64,000 bases of DNA, from NCBI RefSeq assembly GCF_933775445.1, contig NC_065878.1:10985395-11049394 (forward strand), in the 5' to 3' direction. Both the position numbers and the translations under genes were made by a program. The notes under the pieces are model-generated. The model was not told the DNA's origin, ran no database searches, and saw only the letters and a program-made list of their open reading frames with translations. The stretch is from Argentina anserina. Its lineage: Eukaryota; Streptophyta; Magnoliopsida; Rosales; Rosaceae. Shown here in pieces: positions 1-11,840 of the stretch; position 1 is the stretch's first letter; the number at the start of each line of letters is the position of its first letter.

Positions 1-2836
1 ATATCCGGCCACCACAAAAAACCAATCAAATGTAATTTCAAACCCTGAACCGTTTTCTTCTTTTCCAGAAGGTGGCACCTGAACCGGCGTATTGGAGTCC
101 CCACATTTCTTCGGCAATGGATCTCCACACAGCTCAGTGTTTCCCTCATAAGAAGTGACATTAAACCCCCGCAGTTGTGTTCCACTCGGTATTCGACCTG
201 TGAGATTGTTGTGGGAGACATTGAACTCTGCAAGGAATGTCAGTTGCGCCAGTTGTTGGGGGATCTCTCCTGAGAGCTTGTTATTTGAAAGGTCTAGTGA
301 TTCAAGTTGAGCTAACTTCCCCAAAGATAATGGGATCTCACCGGTAAGAAGGTTGTTAGAAACATTCAGCGAGCGAAGCCCCTTTAGATTCCCAATCCAT
401 TCGTCAATCGTTCCTTCGAATTTGTTGCTTGAGATATCAATGACCGCAAAGGCTTCTTGAATCTTTGAATAGTATCTGTCAACACCTTTGCTGGTTATTG
501 TAATTGTGGAACCATATGAAAGGGTGATGACACCATTAGCAGCTTCGTAGGTCACATCAGCTTCTAGGTATGTTGTCTGGCTCACCGTCATATTTGGTCT
601 CATGGCATACTTAGAGAAGATGTACTCAGCTAGAAACTGACCGGTGAAACTGTTGTACGACATGTCCAAAAGACGCAACTTCGGGAACCGCTGATTGTTT
701 TCAGGTTTTCCTATCACCCCATGGAATTCATTATGCCGCATTGCCAAAAGTTTCAACTCTGGAAGATTCCACAACCAAAACGGGAAAACATCACTGAAGT
801 TATTATTTGAGAGGATCAAAGTCTCCAGCATCTGGCAATTAGCCAATGACTTCGGTAGTTGCCCTTGCAATTGATTTTGACTCACATCAAGCATCCTTAA
901 GTTGCTTTTGTTGCTGTATGTGTGGGGAAGATTTCCATGAAACGAGTTATTTCTTAGTAGCAAAAGTATCAGATGGTCGCTAAAGTTACCGAAACACTGT
1001 GGAATCATGCCACCGAGGTTGTTGTTAGATAAATCAAGGGCCAGAAGAGAACTCATATTACAGATTCCATGTGGAACTTCTCTAGAAAAGCTGTTATCCT
1101 CAGCTTCATAGCCTAAGGTGGATGATGCCGGTATTGGGAGTCGCCCAAGGAAATTGTTGGACGAAAGACATAAAAAGCGCAAGTTAACCCAAGGAAGGAC
1201 ATTCGGAAGTTGCTCAAAGCCTGAAAGAAGGTTAGTGCCAAGGTTGAAGTATTTTAAGCTTTCGGTGCTCATGTTCCACATCCATTTCGGTACTTGGCCA
1301 TGAATTTTGTTTTGATCAAGGTACAAATTCTGCAAGTTCTTTTGATATTTTATAAAATATGGAAACTGTTTTAAGTTGCATCTAGCCAATCCTAGAACCT
1401 GGAACTGTGGAACCGTTGCATTCATAACCACTGAGTCAGTGAGAAAATTCAGATTATTAGCACTAAGATCGAGTTGGTAGAGATTTTGAAGATTTTGAAA
1501 TGTTTGAAACTCAATTGTACCTCTCAGGTCATTGTACTGGAGCTCAAGAATCTCAAGGTCCGTGAGATTGGAAAATGATGCAAGAATTGAACCATTAAAT
1601 CCACTATATGAAAAATCTAGGTAAACTAATTTGTTGAAGTTACCTATCCAAGATGGGACCGCTCCAGTAGTTAATGGACTTGTACTAATCCTAAAGACAG
1701 TCAATAGGGTAAGGTTTGCAAAGGAATTAGGAATCGGTCCTACGAATTTGTTTGCTGATATGTCTAGATAAACGAGTTGTCTAAGATTACCTATTGAAGC
1801 TGGAACCCAGCCTTCTGAAAAATTGCATGCAGCCACGTCCAACTGCGTCAAAGAATCAAACTTTCCTATGGAAGAAGGGAAGTTCCCTGAAAATCTAGTT
1901 CCATGAATATCAAGTGTTATGAGAAGGCTACTTTGATTAAACTCGGGCAAATAACCGATGAGATCTTGGTTGTCTCTGACATAGAGACTTCTCAAGTTTT
2001 GTAAGTGAAAAATTGTTACCGGGAAGTCTCCAAACAACTCGCACTTGTGTAAGTCGAGGGTTGTCAAAAATGATAAATTGGCCATGGTATAGGGTATCGT
2101 TGAAGATATGTTGATGTAACCGAGACGAAGATGTTCTAGTCTGGTTAAATTTTGAACAAGATTTCTGAAATCAGATTCCTCAAGTTTCAACAATTCTGCA
2201 CCAGAAGAAGGTTCAGTATTGGAAGAAAGATTTAGGAGTGACAACTTGACCAGCTGTGAAACTTCAGCTGGGACATGACCAGAAAACACAGAAGCAGAGA
2301 GGTCAAGATGGGTAAGCCTTGGAAAATTCCTAATTCTAGTGGGAATTTGAGAGTAATTGAAGTGATTATCGGCAAGGTCCAGCCTCTGAAGATGAACAAG
2401 ACTGAAGAGGGAGCTGTTGGAGTTAATAGAACCGTAGAGACAACTGCTTCTGAGATCAAGCCCGATCACACGACCCGTCTGTTCGTCACACTCGATCCCA
2501 TCCCATCTGCAGCAGTTGGTGTTGTTTCCACCTTGAGCTGATGTCCATGACAACACTTTCGGATAAGCGCCCTCTAAACCCGAAGCCAATGAGCATCTGA
2601 TGGTAAAGCTGTGCTTGAATTTTAGCAAGGCGGAGCGCTCCTCATCATGACAATAAGATGACTGCTGCAAAGAGAATCAAGAACATTTAGCAACTAATAG
2701 AAACATGAAACAACACCAACCAGCATAACGATTAATAAACGACAGAACTTGGTACCTCGCGGGAAGTACTGGTATTGCACTGGTTGAAGAAAATGATGAT
2801 GAGAAACAGAAACAAGCACTTGAATAACCCCATCAT
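1..2836 (-). CDS. LRR receptor-like protein (RLP), C-terminus beyond window edge
   Basis: Cell-surface LRR receptor without a kinase, of the Cf/RLP class, expected at the plasma membrane in immunity or development. I read two exons: 2836-2756 (27 codons, a hydrophobic signal peptide starting MMGLFKCLFLFLIIIFF) and 2664-1, separated by a 91-nt GT-AG intron. Exon 2 opens with the LRRNT cap (SSYCHDEERSALLKFK, then NCCRWDGIECDE) and stays open for 888 codons to the edge. Many plant LRRs follow (for example LDLSNNKLSGEIPQQLAQL), then a non-LRR island, a last LRR block, an acidic stretch, and the start of the membrane segment (FDWFFVVAG) where the window stops. No in-frame stop was seen, so it looks intact as far as visible (915 residues). 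It is a divergent paralogue of the RLPs at 4.9-7.7 kb and 52.4-55.4 kb. The ligand is unknown. Confidence 0.9.
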
Positions 2837-2886
2837 ACGTTTAGAAGCTGCAGTATTGTGAATACAGTGGGATCAATTGAGAGCAA

Positions 2887-2893
2887 TTATATA
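2887..2893 (-). promoter_or_regulatory. Candidate TATA box of the left RLP gene
   Basis: TATATAA on the minus strand, about 50 bp upstream of the RLP start codon at 2836. Spacing and sequence fit a plant core promoter with a very short 5' leader. Inferred from sequence only. Confidence 0.45.
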
Positions 2894-3244
2894 CAGACAT
2901 GGAAAGAAAGGAATAAGTAATTGTCATACAATTAGGTCACGCAGTACAGTAGTCGTAGAGACGTGGTAGCAACTAGGGTTTTTAAGGTTTAACAGATTCC
3001 TACTTGTCGGGAATCAATATGGCTGCTCATCCTAAATACGGTGAGGAAATGCCCATCGATTTAATTCAACTCGATGGCTTAAAGCAATATCCAAGTGAAA
3101 GAGATATATAATGTTGGAATTAGTAATTGTTTATGCAAAAAGAAAAAAAAACCTGGCCGATAGAATTTTTTATTTGTTTAGATCGTAATGTTCGTGGATT
3201 AGTTTCTTAGAAGGTCCAAAAGAATGAAGACTAATTATATATGG

Positions 3245-3356
3245 TTTGAACAAATGTTCAAATTGAAGATAAGTTCTAAACAGACATCAAAGACCGGTCT
3301 TTCTCATCTATTGTTTTGAGTTTGAACAAATGTTCAAATTGAAGATAAGTTCTAAA
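3245..3356. repeat. 36-bp direct repeat pair with palindromic core
   Basis: Two identical 36-bp copies at 3245-3280 and 3321-3356, 76 bp start to start. Each contains the perfect palindrome TTTGAACAAATGTTCAAA. The rest of the gap between the left RLP promoter and the duplicated block (2894-3488) is AT-rich, with no gene that I can see. Confidence 0.8.
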
Positions 3357-3942
3357 GAATATATTAAGATTAAACAAAAGAGTGATTAAAAAATGACAAT
3401 AAAGAAAAAAAGTTGGCCATGGATGTCGGCTTGATGGTTTCCTCCTTAGAAGTTTGTCTTCATTAACAATCCGGACATGGATGTAGGTAGAGTTGGCCAT
3501 GGACTTGTCTGTGATTATTTAGCTTAAATAATCCACTTTGGAGAATAAAATGGAGAAATGTTCCGATAATGATTATTGAATCCAGAACTGTTATACTTTT
3601 CTACCATCGGATTTGAACAAATTCCTCAGCTTTTTATCCTCAAACTACACTATAACCACACAAAGGCATTGCAAATTTTGATGTCTCTAAATTCCATCAT
3701 ACTAGTAAGTTAGACATGTCTTTAATGGAAATGAGGGTGTACAGAATTTTATTGAACTAAAACTCCGTTTTGTGCTCGCTTCAAGTCAACATGGGTGACC
3801 TCAAGCTACAGTCAAGAACAAACATGCATGAACTAAAAAAAAACTATGTATAGAAACTGGATTCGGGGAGGTGATCGAGATCATAGAAACTGATCGAGAT
3901 CACATACATATGTATTAAGTCTTGAACATAAATCATCAGGAT

Positions 3943-4504
3943 TAGGGCTGGGCAAAGTCGGTTCGGGTCGGTTTTTGGCCCAAATCATTTTTTAAAACCG
4001 ACCTAATCGGTTGGGCCAAAACAAAAGTCGAAACCGTATTTGAATGAGTTAGGCTGAAAATTTCGGTTTGACCGAATTTTGAATCAGGTTGGGTTCGGTT
4101 ATGATTTTAACTGAATTCATTGTAAATAGGCTGATAATTTGACCCAATTGCAAAAATTTTAAAATTTGCATGAGGTGGGAGTCGAAACCCCTACCCTCTA
4201 AGATGTAGAGAATGGCAAGGAACCACTGCGCCAAACTTAATTCTTGTTATTTTATGTGCAAATAATATATTTATTAACTTATAATGAATTTATTATTATT
4301 TTTAATACATAAAAATTAATTCGATTGGTTCGGTTTATAAACAGTCGGTTCAACCTATGAAACTATTTTCAAACCATTTCATTTCGGTTTTGGACTTCTT
4401 AAATCCATTTTCCAATCCATTTGGAATCGATTCGGTCGCCAAACCATATATTCAGTTCGGTTCCGTCGATTTATCTATTTACAATCGGTTTATGTCCGGC
4501 CCTA
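3943..4504. mobile_element. hAT-type non-autonomous element with tRNA-like Pol III boxes
   Basis: 562 bp with imperfect terminal inverted repeats (TAGGGCTGGGCAAA at the left, TAGGGCCGGACATA read inward from the right). It is flanked by an 8-bp target duplication with one mismatch, ATCAGGAT and CTCAGGAT, as expected for the hAT superfamily. Copy B keeps the empty site near 51990 (AAATCATCAGAATTGTGTCA). Inside, on the minus strand, are TGGCGCAGTGG, which matches the tRNA A box, and GGTTTCGACTCC, which resembles the B box. A relative lies in the opposite orientation at 15379-15952. No transposase is present. Confidence 0.8.
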
Positions 4505-4914
4505 CTCAGGATTGTGTCAGCTATGAAGACCAGTTGCATAACAGGCCAGCTATTAAGCTTGGATTAGAGGGTGAGTCATATATAGCTCAACTATAACAGT
4601 TATTTCTTTTGTTTAGCGACTTGTTTAGCGACTTTAGCCTCATCCCTTATTGAACTGCCTTCAAACATAAACAACAAATATAGGCAAACTCTGTTATATA
4701 TGCTGGAAGTGAACCTCAGTGACCTCAAGACAATACAAGAACAAAATGCGCATAGACCAATAAACCTAGGCAGTTGAGATCACACACACATGATCAAGGA
4801 ACACAACAGTGCCTTGAAACTTTTATTCAAAGAGCTAGGCGATTTTAAAGAAAAGAAACAAACAGAGAACATACATACAATACCAAATGCACAACTTTAT
4901 ATCAGACTCATAAA

Positions 4915-7658
4915 TTAGTACCTCATCTGCATTCTGATCCTTTTAATCTGTTTGATCATCCTCCCAACTACGTCAAGAAACAATTCACGTTTTCGTGTGA
5001 TTGCCACGTCTGCAAGTACCACTCCGACCACTAATCCACTGGCAGCTCCAGCCAACACAAATATCTAGTCAAATTCAAAAGCAGAGCTGGAAACATTTTC
5101 TCCCCTGTTGCTTGAAAGTGGCAATTGAGCTGGGGCATTAGAGTCCCCACATCTCTTTGTCAAAGGGTCTCCGCACAATCTTGGGTTTCCCATGAATGAA
5201 GAGTTCTCAAATGTATGAAACTGGGGACCTTGTGGTATAGAACCAGTGAGATTGTTGTAAAAGACATAAAGAATCGACAGAGATGTAAGCTGCGCTAGTT
5301 GCTGAGGAATCTCTCCTGAGAGCTGGTTTTGTGAAAGGTCCAAATCTTCATGCAACGTCAAATTTCCCAAGACTAATGGGATGTTGCCGTTGAAGTTGTT
5401 ATTTGAAATGTTGAAAAAACGAAGCCCTTTCAAGTTTCCAATGAATTCTGGAATTTTCCCTTGGAAATTATTGCTTGAGATATCAACCACCCCAAGGTCT
5501 TCTTGAATCCTCGAGTAGTATCTCTCCACACCTTCATTTGTTATGGTCAGTGTGAACGAATAATAAAAAATAGGAAAACCAGGGATATTCAAATCTGTGG
5601 ATGCCTGCATATATGTGGCTTGGCTCAGAGCTATACCTCTCATGGCATGGCCAGAAAATATGTATTCAGAGGGAAACTCACCATCGAACTTATTGTTCAA
5701 AAGGTCGAGAATACGCAGCTCAGGAAAGTGAGGTTCTTTGGTACTTTGAAACTCACCAAAGAACTCATTATGGTGCATTGCCAAGAGTTTAAGATCTGGA
5801 AGACTCCCCAACTAAAAAGGGAAAACATCCCTGAATTTATTCACTGAGAGAACAAGAGACTGAAGCATCAGTGCATCACACAATTTGCCAGTGACCTCGG
5901 TATTTTCCCATGCAGTTGGTTACAACTGACATCAAACATCTTTAGGTTGCTTGTGTTGCTGTATGTTTGAGAAAGTATGCCGTTGAGAGAGTTGTTTCGA
6001 ATGTCTAAAACTTGTAGAACATCACTGAAGTTACCCAGACACGACAGAATGGTGCCACTCAATTTGTTACTTGACAAATCAAGGTATTGGAGGGAACTTA
6101 AATTTCTCATCACTGGTGAAAATTCCCCGGTAAGTTTGTTGTTCCCTAGTTTATAAGAGATGATTCTCTGTGGAGGTATGGGGGTGATCCATCTAGCAAA
6201 TTAGAACGAGCATGTAAAACTTCTTGGTTAACCCAAGGAAGGGCAACATCTGGTTGGCCAAAGCTAGAAAGGAAGTTCTTATCAATGCCTAGGAACTCCA
6301 AACTTAGTGTGCTTGTATTCCACACAATGTTTTAAAAAAAAACTCACCTCAAGACTCGATTAAGACTTAAAAATATTAAGGCTACTTACATAACGTCTCT
6401 GATTTTTTATCTGGGCACCAAGGCTTAAAAAGCTTACGTCATTTTACACCTTATGCTACATTTTTCACGTCTTTTACACATTTTACTACGTCTTAGAAAA
6501 TAATATTTGTATGTATTTTTTATATTTATTTATATAATATGTTTAATTTGATGAAAATTGTCTAAAACGTTTGGATTATGAATTTCATTATATCTAAATG
6601 TAATAAATTGGTAAGTTCTTATGTATATTTGTTCTTTTTATGTGTATAATTACATATTTACACATTTAACTACTAATTCTTTATAACACATACGCCTCAA
6701 GTTTAAAGCTTAAGGTTCTTAAAAAAACACCTTGGGTACGCTTTCGATTTTTAAAACATTGACTACACATCCATTTGGGTATTTCACCATGCAATTTATT
6801 TCCGAAAAGCTCCAACCACATCAAGTTTTGTCGATGTTGTAAGAAATCTGGAAGCTCTTTTATGTTGCAGTCGGCCATTCCCAGATATGTCAGGGTGGCA
6901 TTCATTATTTTACATTGAGACAATTCTAATTTGTTCGACCCTACTACAAGACTTTTGATGGAACTTGGTACCTTACAAATGTCAAAATTACCGTCAATGT
7001 AACTATCTCCTAAACTAACCGTATCGAGTCTGGTAAGATTAAAACAAAGAAGGGATTGAACCACTGAGTTGATTACCAGAAAGCCACAGTTCAGTAAGCT
7101 TTGTGAGGTTACCAAGAGAAGACGGGATGCGACCGTTAAGATTCACGCTTTCAAGGTCAAGATAGGTAAGTCTCGTCTGCTTCCCAATCCAAGACAAAGG
7201 ACCGCCAACAAAATTATTCGGTCCAAGTGACAAATAATTGAATTGAGTGAGGTTTGCCAGTGAAGCAGGAATTGGACCTGCAAAAAACTGCAAGATGACA
7301 AACTCAAGATGTTCAATGCGTAGAGCTCTCCGATCGATGAAGGAAGAGGTCCGGAAAACTTAGTGGATCGGACTTACAGCCTCGTGAGAAGACTACTTCC
7401 GTTGAAGACAGGCAAATAACCAGAAAGCTCTTGGTTGTCTCTGACATTAAGGAATGTCAAGTATTGCAACTTGATAATTCTCACTGGAAATTTGTCATAC
7501 AAGTCGCAATTCCTTAGATGGAGGGATGACAAAGATGACAAATTCGCCAATGAATCAGGAATTGGGGAAGATATGTTTATGTCACTGAGATGAAGCTTTT
7601 TAAGACTAGTTAAGTTTTGAACTAGATCTGCTAGATTAGATACCTTAAGCATCATCAG
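4915..7658 (-). pseudogene. RLP pseudogene, N-terminus lost and several breaks
   Basis: Minus-strand relic closely matching the intact RLP at 52398-55355, from about its residue 190 to its stop (homologous TAA at 4917-4915). Open pieces lie at 7655-7374, 7293-7039, 7115-6762, 6113-5868 and 5811-5065. Visible lesions: the signal peptide, LRRNT and first LRRs are replaced at 7658 by a gypsy LTR; there is a stop in the LRRs near 7374, a frameshift near 7290, and a deletion and frameshift near 7050-7110. A 437-bp hAT-type insertion sits at 6325, an 8-bp insertion near 5873-5880 causes a frameshift, a tryptophan codon has become a stop near 5813, and a second Trp-to-stop at 5067-5065 lies just before the membrane helix. 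It cannot encode a receptor. Fragmentary transcripts or small RNAs remain possible. Confidence 0.92.
6325..6761. mobile_element. hAT-type MITE inside the RLP pseudogene
   Basis: 437 bp with 14-bp terminal inverted repeats CAATGTTTTAAAAA. It is flanked by a decayed 8-bp target duplication, ATTCCACA (6317-6324) and ACTACACA (6762-6769), six of eight matching. The intact paralogue near 53799 reads ATTCCACATCC with no insertion. Non-coding and AT-rich. Confidence 0.85.
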
Positions 7659-8890
7659 TGTAATAACCTGAATTTCGTTATTTATTTTTTGTAATTTCTC
7701 AGAGTTTAATGGAATGAATAAGTGGTTATAATATTGTTCTACGTCTTTAAATAGTTTTTGTTCAAAGTAGAATTGGGTTCGTGAACCAAAACGTGTTAAT
7801 CGATTAAATTCGATTGACTCAAGAGTTGACTTTTAATTCGTCGCTCGTTTAAGAAAACTTCATTCACAAAAGTTGTAGAGCTCGTCAATACGAGTTTATA
7901 GACATGTGACTCGCTTTATTCGGAAGTCGTATGAGCAATATATTATTAACGGAAGTTAAGTTTGGAGAATGGGTATAATGGGAAGAAAAGGAAATCAAAA
8001 TTAGATATTTTCAGTCTCATCTCTTCTTATCCAACCCGAGCTCATTCTTCCTTTATTTTCTTCTTCCTTCGTTTGTTCTCTTCTTCTCCTCCCAAACTAA
8101 CTCCCTCTCTTCCTCATTTCAGATTTTCTTCTTCTCTCTCAATCTTCCACTTCCAACCTTTGCAGCTTCTGGCACTAGACCTGTGGATGTCATAGGACAG
8201 AACAGTACCGAGCTGAGGTGGAGACAAGTCGTCACTGTCGCCTGGAGAGCTGTGCCACTGCCTTGGAGTTTCAGCGGATCACACCGTCACCTGGGGGTGT
8301 TTCCGACAAGTCTAAGGCTCGGTTCACTTGGAATCAGCCTTGGCAAGTCTCTAGATTGCATCCTTACAAGTTTGGTGGAAGTTTGGGGGCCTAAAACTTA
8401 AGCTTGTTGTTACTCTTTCCAGGGGAAAGATATCAGTTGTAACTTCAGCAACTCCTTGCCCTTTTTGGGCAGTCACTGAGGTAAATACCTCCTCCATTTC
8501 TTTGATTAATGATTTAGATGTGGTGGTGATGTGGGACTCTGATGGATTTTTGTGTTTAGATAATGGGAGTTAGAGTCATGTGGTTAGAAGAGTAGTGAGA
8601 GGTGGAGCAGGCCGGAGGCCGGAGGCACGGTCATAGTGTTTGGAAGGAAGTTTTAGTCGAGTTAGAAGTCTATTGCAGTTTTTGGGTAGTTTAGGGAGTA
8701 TGAGGCAATGAGTTACTGAAATTATTAATTAGGTTTTGGGTTGGTGTTTGGGAGTTTAGTTCTGTTAAGTTTAGTTGAGTTTGAGTTTGGTAGAGAGGTT
8801 AAGATTTTGGGTGTGAAACGTGTTTGGGATTGAGGGGCTAGCAGTGGGGCTGTGATTGTGCTAGAGGAAATTTTCAGGGAGACTTGGAAG

Positions 8891-9430
8891 CAATGTTCTA
8901 AATATCCCGATATATCCCTGATATTAAGAAAACGATACGATAAGTTGCTTATCGATCTATTATATCGGTCAACCCGAAAAATCAAGTCAAATAGTGATAT
9001 ATCGGGTCAAACTCGATACATCAAACCGAGTTTGACCCGATATATCGGTGCTTTTATTTTTTTAAACCATGTCGTTTTGAAAAAATAATTTAAGGAAAAT
9101 GAAAATTTTGTCGATAGCATTCGATGACGAGAGAGTTTATAATTAATGATCATCTCTATTTTTATTAATTAATACTATTTATGTATTTTAATTATAAAAA
9201 CAATTAAATATTTTTTTATGAAGTTTATTTATTACATTTACTTCTATAAATTTTAATTTCTCAAGTTTATTTGGTATTTTATGATATATATATTTATAAA
9301 TATATTAAATTTAATTAAAAATTAGTAAAAACGATAAATCCGATATAATCCGATATATCTCGATATATCCCCGTTATATTCTTATTTTACAAAACCGATA
9401 CGATGCCGATAACCGTTATTTATACCATTG
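8891..9430. mobile_element. hAT-type MITE rich in GATATATC motifs
   Basis: 540 bp flanked by a perfect 8-bp target duplication, CTTGGAAG (8883-8890 and 9431-9438). Ends are CAATGTTCTAAATATCC and, read inward from the right, CAATGGTATAAATAACGG. The interior repeats CGATATATC-type words. It is nested in the truncated LTR, so it is younger than that insertion. The CAATG ends match the element at 6325. Confidence 0.9.
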
Positions 9431-9984
9431 CTTGGAAGTGTAAGGGCAGTGCGGGTAAAAGTGTTTTGAGTTTTAATAGTTTTTGAGTGGAGTTAGAAGG
9501 GTGTGTGGCCGGTTGGGGAGTTGCAGTTTTTGAAAGTAGTTTGTGAAGTTTTGGGTTGTTTGGTTACTAAATGAATCTTTCTTGTCACTTAGGTGGTTGT
9601 GGAACTAAGTGAGTGAATCTCACTTGAGGTTACGAGTTGCTTGCGGGAGCAAAAAGTGAGTAAATCTCACGTTTGGTCTAGTTACCCTTGGCGGTAACTA
9701 GACGTGTGAACTTACATTTTGTATATTTTTACTTGTTGTGAGATTGAAATCTAAATGTGTATATATTTGATGATTCATATACGTATATCTAAATGGTAAT
9801 AGGATATGTATATATTTTATCACTAAGTGTATAAAGCTATTATGTTTGTGAAATATATTATGTATTTTTAGTTGGTTTATATTGAATTGTGGAGGATGAG
9901 ACCAAGAGCGAATAAAATGTACCTCTCGGTAAATTAGAAATTTGTGGAGGATAACTGTATAGTTGAAGTGTTGTGTGTTTTATT

Positions 9985-10300
9985 TGACCGGAAGGGAAGA
10001 AAATATATCTTCCGGTATTATTGATAATGTTGTCTATTTTGTTTGGCCGGAAGGGAATAAAATGTACATTCCGGCATTATTGAGTTATATTGTTGTTATG
10101 TTGTTACCGGAATGGAATAAAATGTAATTTCCGATATGATTGTTGCGTGTGTGGCTTTGTAGGTTGTGGTGTTGTCTTTGTGGCGGCCCTTTTGAAGCAA
10201 AGGACTTTGTGTTAGTTGTTCTGCCTTAGTGGCGGCCAGTTTGACGAAAGAAAATGAATACATATAATTTTGCCTTAGCGGCGGCCCAAGTGACAAAATG
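9985..10300. repeat. Two short tandem arrays within the truncated LTR
   Basis: Three degenerate copies of about 60 bp carry a CCGGAAGGGAATAAAATGTA core followed by a TTCCGG-type arm (about 9990-10140), each able to form a hairpin. They are followed by three copies built on GGCGGCCC or GGCGGCCA plus a purine-rich tail (about 10180-10300). Related CCGGAAGG words occur in the LTRs at 13465 and 37765. Confidence 0.6.
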
Positions 10301-10376
10301 TATTTCAATGTAGTTGAATATGAATTTCATAATCTACTGACCGTATGAACGGGACTATTCTTTACTGCTCTTAGAT

Positions 10377-11609
10377 GAGAAAATTTTAAGAGTAGTACAT
10401 GAAATTTTACCCATTAATATTTAAGGTTACTCAATTTTCAAAACTACACTTATGGTACATGATGTTAAAAACTATATCCAATATAAGTACATTATGTTAT
10501 CTTCACCATTAGTTTCTATGTTTTCGGTCATATTTCCAAAGGCAAATTCGTCTCTTCAACGACAATGATTGCCAAAAAAAATCATCTCTCTGTTTTGATT
10601 AATTAGGAACACACCAATTCAGAATTGGTATAGGAAGTTCTCGGCAAGAGCGTAAACAGACTTGAGATTTTGATAACATCAAATAATGAGGCTACATATT
10701 TGATTCTGGTTACTCTTGCTGCAATCCATCGGTTTAAGTGAAGAAAAAGATTGAAAAGCATAGAAGAATAATGGAGGGAAGGAACTGACCTGCACTAAGC
10801 CACTAACACCCACTACAATCCACATATTGATGGATTCAGAAATATAGATTAAAATATTGAATTGAAGCCTGAAGCTTCCAAAGTGCAATTAAAAAGGTAA
10901 CGGATGAAACAAAAGTTTCAGGGTGCACATACTCATCATCCATATGCTCCACATGAATAATCACACCTTCATACCTGCTAATCCTACCAATCAGTAGCTT
11001 ACCCAATCATTCAAACCCAATTTATATATCTTCATTGACAACATCCTTGTTCAAATTCCAATTCCACTTGATGGGTCTTATCTCTTTCTCTCATACTCCT
11101 CATCTGATCCCCAATTTGTAAAACAAAACATGAAAACAATGCAACTGTATAAAGTGAAGAGAGATATCAGAGATTGCATATGTACGTAGATCATGAAGCG
11201 GACGAAGACAAGGGGTAGTTGAGCTGACGAGAGTTAGCGTCAACGGCCTTAGAGGTGATGAAGATAAAGAAAACGTGGATGGTGACGTGCTTGGTCTGAG
11301 AATTATGGGTGAGGCGAGAGTTTTGAAGAGGATCACGGGTCAGGTTCGGAGGAGATGGTCGGGGGCTTGATTTCCGCCTGAGAGGCTTTGTTGGTCGGAG
11401 GCCGGAGCAGCAACTCTAAATGGTGGAGGAGAATATTGACTTAGCAATGCGAGTAGTACCTTTTTACCCTTCTTTTATATGATAATGGTATACTCCGTAA
11501 CCAAGGAGTTAACGGCATGCATCTAAAGTATGTGGGATTCGTTAGTTTCGACCGTTCAATAACCTTAATCCTCAGTGGGCTATTTACGTACTCTTTTTAA
11601 AATTTTCCC
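10377..11609. mobile_element. MULE-type non-autonomous element (possible gene capture)
   Basis: 1233 bp flanked by a 9-bp target duplication with one mismatch: CTCTTAGAT (10368-10376) and CTCTTCGAT (11610-11618). Copy B has the uninterrupted site near 55390. Terminal inverted repeats begin GAGAAAATTTTAA and, read inward from the right, GGGAAAATTTTAA, typical of Mutator-like elements. The interior has a GC-richer, gene-like stretch at about 11100-11430 (a 78-codon minus-strand frame) that I cannot assign. No transposase was seen. Confidence 0.75.
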
Positions 11610-11840
11610 CTCTTCGATAGTTAGATAGATAGGTATGAAAATGATTTAATGGAGGGAGCTATTTATAATGGCATGCATCGATCCACATCGACTCAGTTGA
11701 CTCACATTCTTTCTTCTTCTGTTTTATTCTTTTGGGTTTATTATTAGTTTATTAGTCTATATATAAAAACTCACAAGTTTAACCCAAGAATCAAGCTCCA
11801 TTCGCCTTTAACATTAGCACTGAAATTGGTCGAGTCTGAG

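Larger units (their letters stand above)
7659..10360 (+). mobile_element. Gypsy LTR, 3'-truncated, replacing the RLP pseudogene 5' end
   Basis: It starts with TGTAATAACCTGAATTTCG, the same type of start as the other gypsy LTRs here (11841, 47871, and 44396 read on the minus strand). It shares the block AAAGTTGTAGAGCTCGTC followed by ACGAG, and the GTGAGTAAATCTCAC hairpin at 9656-9670. A TATA-like GGGTATAATGG lies near 7971. The usual LTR end (GGGG.TNNTNACA) is missing and no 5-bp target duplication is visible, so the right part is deleted; its right limit is approximate. A hAT-type element is nested at 8891-9430. Confidence 0.7.

Noticed and set aside
2232..2541. Overlapping 75- and 88-codon frames on both strands in the left RLP
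   Set aside because: They overlap the continuous LRR frame, which alone shows the LRRNT cap and LRR consensus.
4120..4240. A tRNA gene on the minus strand suggested by good A and B boxes
   Set aside because: No cloverleaf, anticodon arm or acceptor pairing could be built by eye, and the boxes lie inside a hAT-type element. Kept only as tRNA-like boxes.
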